Source of the DNA: Gemmatimonadota bacterium
GTDB lineage: Bacteria > Gemmatimonadota > Gemmatimonadetes > Longimicrobiales > UBA6960
Assembly (NCBI GenBank): GCA_022564535.1
Contig: JADFLD010000050.1
Location: forward strand, 1 to 8,620
Length of the DNA stretch: 8,620 nt
Reading direction: 5' to 3'
Numbering within the stretch: the stretch's first letter is position 1; the number at the start of each line of letters is the position of its first letter. The position numbers and the translations under genes are program-made. Positions 7,279 to 8,620 of the stretch are shown here, one piece after another. Below the pieces are notes generated by a model that made no database searches, was not told the origin of the DNA, and worked only from the letters and a program-made list of their open reading frames with translations.

Positions 7279-8026
7279 GGACGTCATCCAGCGCGCCCTC
7301 CGGCTGGACCCGACGCTGGCCGAAGCACACGCGGCACTGGGGTGTCTACATTCCGCACGACGCGAGGGGCGAGAAGCGCTCCGGTCGCACGAGCGCGCGG
7401 TAGAGCTCCGGCCGAGCTACTCGGCGGCCCACAAGTGGCTGTGCTGGGTGAGGCTGCTGGTCGGCGATCCCCACGAAGCGCGGGTCGCCGGCCTACGAGC
7501 CGCCCGCCTGGATCCACTGGATCCGGAAGCCAGCGGCAATCTGGCTATGGCCCACCTGGGCTGTGGGGACGCCGAGCAGGCACTGGCCGAAGCACGGCGT
7601 ACGCTGAAGGGGCACGCCGAGTATGACTATTCCCGGTGGACCGAGGGACTGGTGTTGTATCATCTGGCGCGCGACGACGAGGCCACCGCGGTCCTCCAGC
7701 AGGTTTCGGAGCCCTGGGCCCGATTCTGGCCAGGCACGGCGCGGGCGCTCGCAGCGGCGGTATCGGGAGACGAGGCTACGGCACAAACCATTCTGGCGTC
7801 GCTCGCGAAGCGATCCGCTCACTTCCATGTGGGTCTCGTCCATGCCGCCTTGGGTGAAGCAGACGCGGCCTTCGTCGCACTGGAGCGGGCGGGGCAGCTC
7901 GCGTGGGCCGAGACGCTATATCTCCGGTATCCACCACCCGATCCGCTGGATGGCCTCCGCGAAGATCCCCGCTTCGCGCAGTTGCTCTTCGAAGTGGATC
8001 GGAGCTGGGGGATGAAGCGGGGCTAG
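7088..8026 (+). CDS. TPR C-terminal part of the same TolB-like/TPR protein (+1 frame)
   Basis: This is the continuation of the preceding gene in the +1 frame. The true upstream limit is the frameshift, not a start codon. Recognisable sequence begins at about EALLKWTEGGMHEAAEHF (from about 7106), the part that in intact relatives follows the 'AYRLY..GR' segment. TPR-like helices follow: HEAAEHFGRATELDPDYALAW, GEDVIQRALRLDPTLAEAHAALG, GREALRSHERAVELRPSYSAAHKWL, EARVAGLRAARLDPLDPEASGNLAMAHLG and AEQALAEARRTLKGHAEYDY. The C-terminus DPLDGLREDPRFAQLLFEV is the usual end of this family, so the 3' part is complete. The first ATG in this frame (7136), after GAGGGGGG, could allow separate translation of a soluble TPR protein of 296 residues, but I consider an indel more likely. 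TPRs mediate protein-protein contacts; the partner is unknown. Codon use matches the upstream part. Confidence 0.88.
   Translation: MRPTAWEALLKWTEGGMHEAAEHFGRATELDPDYALAWTGLGTARVLLYDYRFDPSESLLPRGEDVIQRALRLDPTLAEAHAALGCLHSARREGREALRSHERAVELRPSYSAAHKWLCWVRLLVGDPHEARVAGLRAARLDPLDPEASGNLAMAHLGCGDAEQALAEARRTLKGHAEYDYSRWTEGLVLYHLARDDEATAVLQQVSEPWARFWPGTARALAAAVSGDEATAQTILASLAKRSAHFHVGLVHAALGEADAAFVALERAGQLAWAETLYLRYPPPDPLDGLREDPRFAQLLFEVDRSWGMKRG
7090..7135 (+). other. Probable frameshift site in the TolB-like/TPR gene
   Basis: Family resemblance passes from the 6304 frame (up to NLEAYRL, about 7104) to the +1 frame (from about EALLKW, 7106). A G6 run at 7129-7134 is the obvious slippage point: removing one G would join the frames as MDRGGMHEAAEHF. 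However, the +1 frame already looks family-like before the G-run, which favours loss of a few bases near 7100-7110. The sequence alone does not settle which. Confidence 0.6.
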
Positions 8027-8210
8027 CTGTGGGCTACAGCCCGTGGTAGGAGTAGAGTGGACCGCGCGTAGGGTCTCGCCAGACCTGGAGTAGGAACGAC
8101 GACGAGTTAACGTAGCGCCCGCCCGCGCGAACATGCAGCCTGTCTGCTAGGTACTGGTGACGGCGGCATTGCTCGTTGTCGAGTCCAGCACCTCCGCGGC
8201 GCCTTACCCC

Positions 8211-8239
8211 TTGCCCACTTAGGCATCTCGACCTACGAT
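8211..8239 (+). promoter_or_regulatory. Candidate sigma-70-type promoter for the PadR gene
   Basis: TTGCCC (8211-8216) and TACGAT (8234-8239) are separated by exactly 17 bases; each matches 4 of 6 consensus positions. Transcription would begin near 8246, giving a leader of about 60 bases before the ATG at 8307. Position, spacing and the adjacent palindrome support it, but the hexamers are only moderate matches. Confidence 0.45.
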
Positions 8240-8241
8240 AC

Positions 8242-8255
8242 CCTAGTCGACTAGG
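8242..8255. promoter_or_regulatory. 14-bp perfect palindrome, candidate operator
   Basis: CCTAGTCGACTAGG is identical to its reverse complement. It starts 2 bases after the candidate -10 and covers the expected transcription start, a typical place for a repressor site. The half-site CTAGG recurs nearby: TTAGGCA at 8219-8225 and 8266-8272, CTAGGCA at 8251-8257 and CTAGG at 8147-8151. The element does not look like the ATGT-N8-ACAT box described for some PadR proteins, so the cognate regulator is inferred from position only. Confidence 0.45.
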
Positions 8256-8306
8256 CATAGTCCATTTAGGCAACGGGCCGGAAGGGCCCCAGAAGGAAGA
8301 ACCGGA

Positions 8307-8620
8307 ATGAGCGGAAGCGATCTCTTCACCGGCACGCTGAACATCCTGATCCTGAAGACCCTTCGGGGCGGTGCGCTGCACGGGTACGCCATCGGGCGGT
8401 GGATTCGAGACCACAGTCAGGGCGTACTGTCCGTGGAAGAGGGGGCACTGTATCCGGCTTTGCACCGCCTCAACAGCAAGGGCCTTCTCGAGGCCGAGTG
8501 GGGCAAGACCGAGACCGGACGGCGGGCGAAGTTCTACGAGCTCACCGTCGAGGGCAGAGAGTTCCTGGTGTCGGAGACACGCCGATGGGAACTGTTCTCC
8601 GGTGCGGTCGCCGGTATCCT
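8307..8620 (+). CDS. PadR-family transcriptional regulator (C-terminus off the right edge)
   Basis: 104 codons are visible from the ATG at 8307 and the frame is open at the window end; AAGGA lies 9 bases upstream. The winged-helix domain of the PadR family (PF03551) is almost fully present: GTLNILILKTLRGGALHGYAIGR (about 9-31), the recognition-helix region VEEGALYPALHRLNSKGLLEAEW (about 43-65) and the wing with GRRAKFYELTVEGREFL (about 71-87). WELFSGAVAGIL at the edge matches the C-terminal segment of the short acidobacterial PadR type. PadR proteins are usually ligand-responsive repressors that bind palindromes as dimers. This subtype is commonly encoded just before ADOP/MacB-like ABC efflux permeases, so a permease gene to the right is predicted but not visible. 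It is probably autoregulated through the palindrome at 8242-8255 (inference). Confidence 0.92.
   Translation, partial: MSGSDLFTGTLNILILKTLRGGALHGYAIGRWIRDHSQGVLSVEEGALYPALHRLNSKGLLEAEWGKTETGRRAKFYELTVEGREFLVSETRRWELFSGAVAGI

Larger units (their letters stand above)
8027..8306. other. Intergenic region upstream of padR-like gene, 280 bases
   Basis: No gene-like frame is visible; the minus-strand open frame crossing it reads into the antisense of the PadR gene and looks like a shadow. The first 180 bases hold only small weak inverted repeats, such as GGGCT/AGCCC at 8031-8042, which has too short a loop and no T-run. The last 100 bases hold the promoter and operator-like elements described separately. 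Confidence 0.6.

Noticed and set aside
8031..8042. GGGCT/AGCCC inverted repeat after the TPR gene as a terminator
   Set aside because: The loop is only 2 bases (or 4 with a 4-bp stem), and no T-run follows.
8034..8465. Minus-strand open frame of 143 codons over the intergenic region and PadR gene
   Set aside because: About 160 bases are antisense to the PadR winged helix and the rest covers the promoter; no domain is recognisable.

Overview
The DNA is GC-rich, and the gene families suggest a chromosomal fragment of an environmental Acidobacteriota- or Gemmatimonadota-like bacterium. Three things point there: a DUF1592/DUF1552 pair as found in Planctomycetes, Acidobacteriota and related lineages; a membrane-anchored TolB-like/TPR protein of a type common in Gemmatimonadota; and a PadR regulator of the acidobacterial 'EEGALYPALHR' type. 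The phylum is inferred from family content, with no marker gene to confirm it.

Left half (1 to 4527, minus strand): a compact three-gene operon read right to left. First is a large exported protein with two CxxCH haem motifs and the DUF1587-DUF1595-DUF1592-DUF1588-DUF1585 architecture. After 29 bases comes a Tat-exported DUF1552 (HXXSHH) protein. An ATGA stop/start overlap then leads into a signal-peptide-bearing ankyrin-repeat protein that runs off the left edge. All three carry export signals, so the operon looks like one periplasmic or cell-surface module. Its reaction is unknown, and this is the best candidate for an undescribed system here.

Middle (4528 to 4890): a 363-base divergent intergenic region with a run of 7 G, a run of 10 G and a perfect 8-bp GC-rich hairpin enclosed by a second inverted repeat, just upstream of the plus-strand genes.

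Right half (4891 to 8620, plus strand): a berberine-bridge-type FAD-linked oxidoreductase, followed after 15 bases by a two-helix membrane-anchored TolB-like/TPR protein. The TPR gene is split by a frameshift near 7090-7135: its N-terminal part is in one frame and all its TPRs are in the next. A 280-base non-coding stretch follows, with a plausible sigma-70-type promoter, a perfect 14-bp palindrome next to the -10 and several (C/T)TAGG half-sites. It leads into a PadR-family repressor cut by the right edge.

The two halves are divergent and share only the central intergenic region. Nothing in the sequence proves a functional link between the DUF1592/DUF1552/ankyrin module and the oxidoreductase/TPR pair. 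No tRNA, rRNA, CRISPR array, transposase or integrase was seen.
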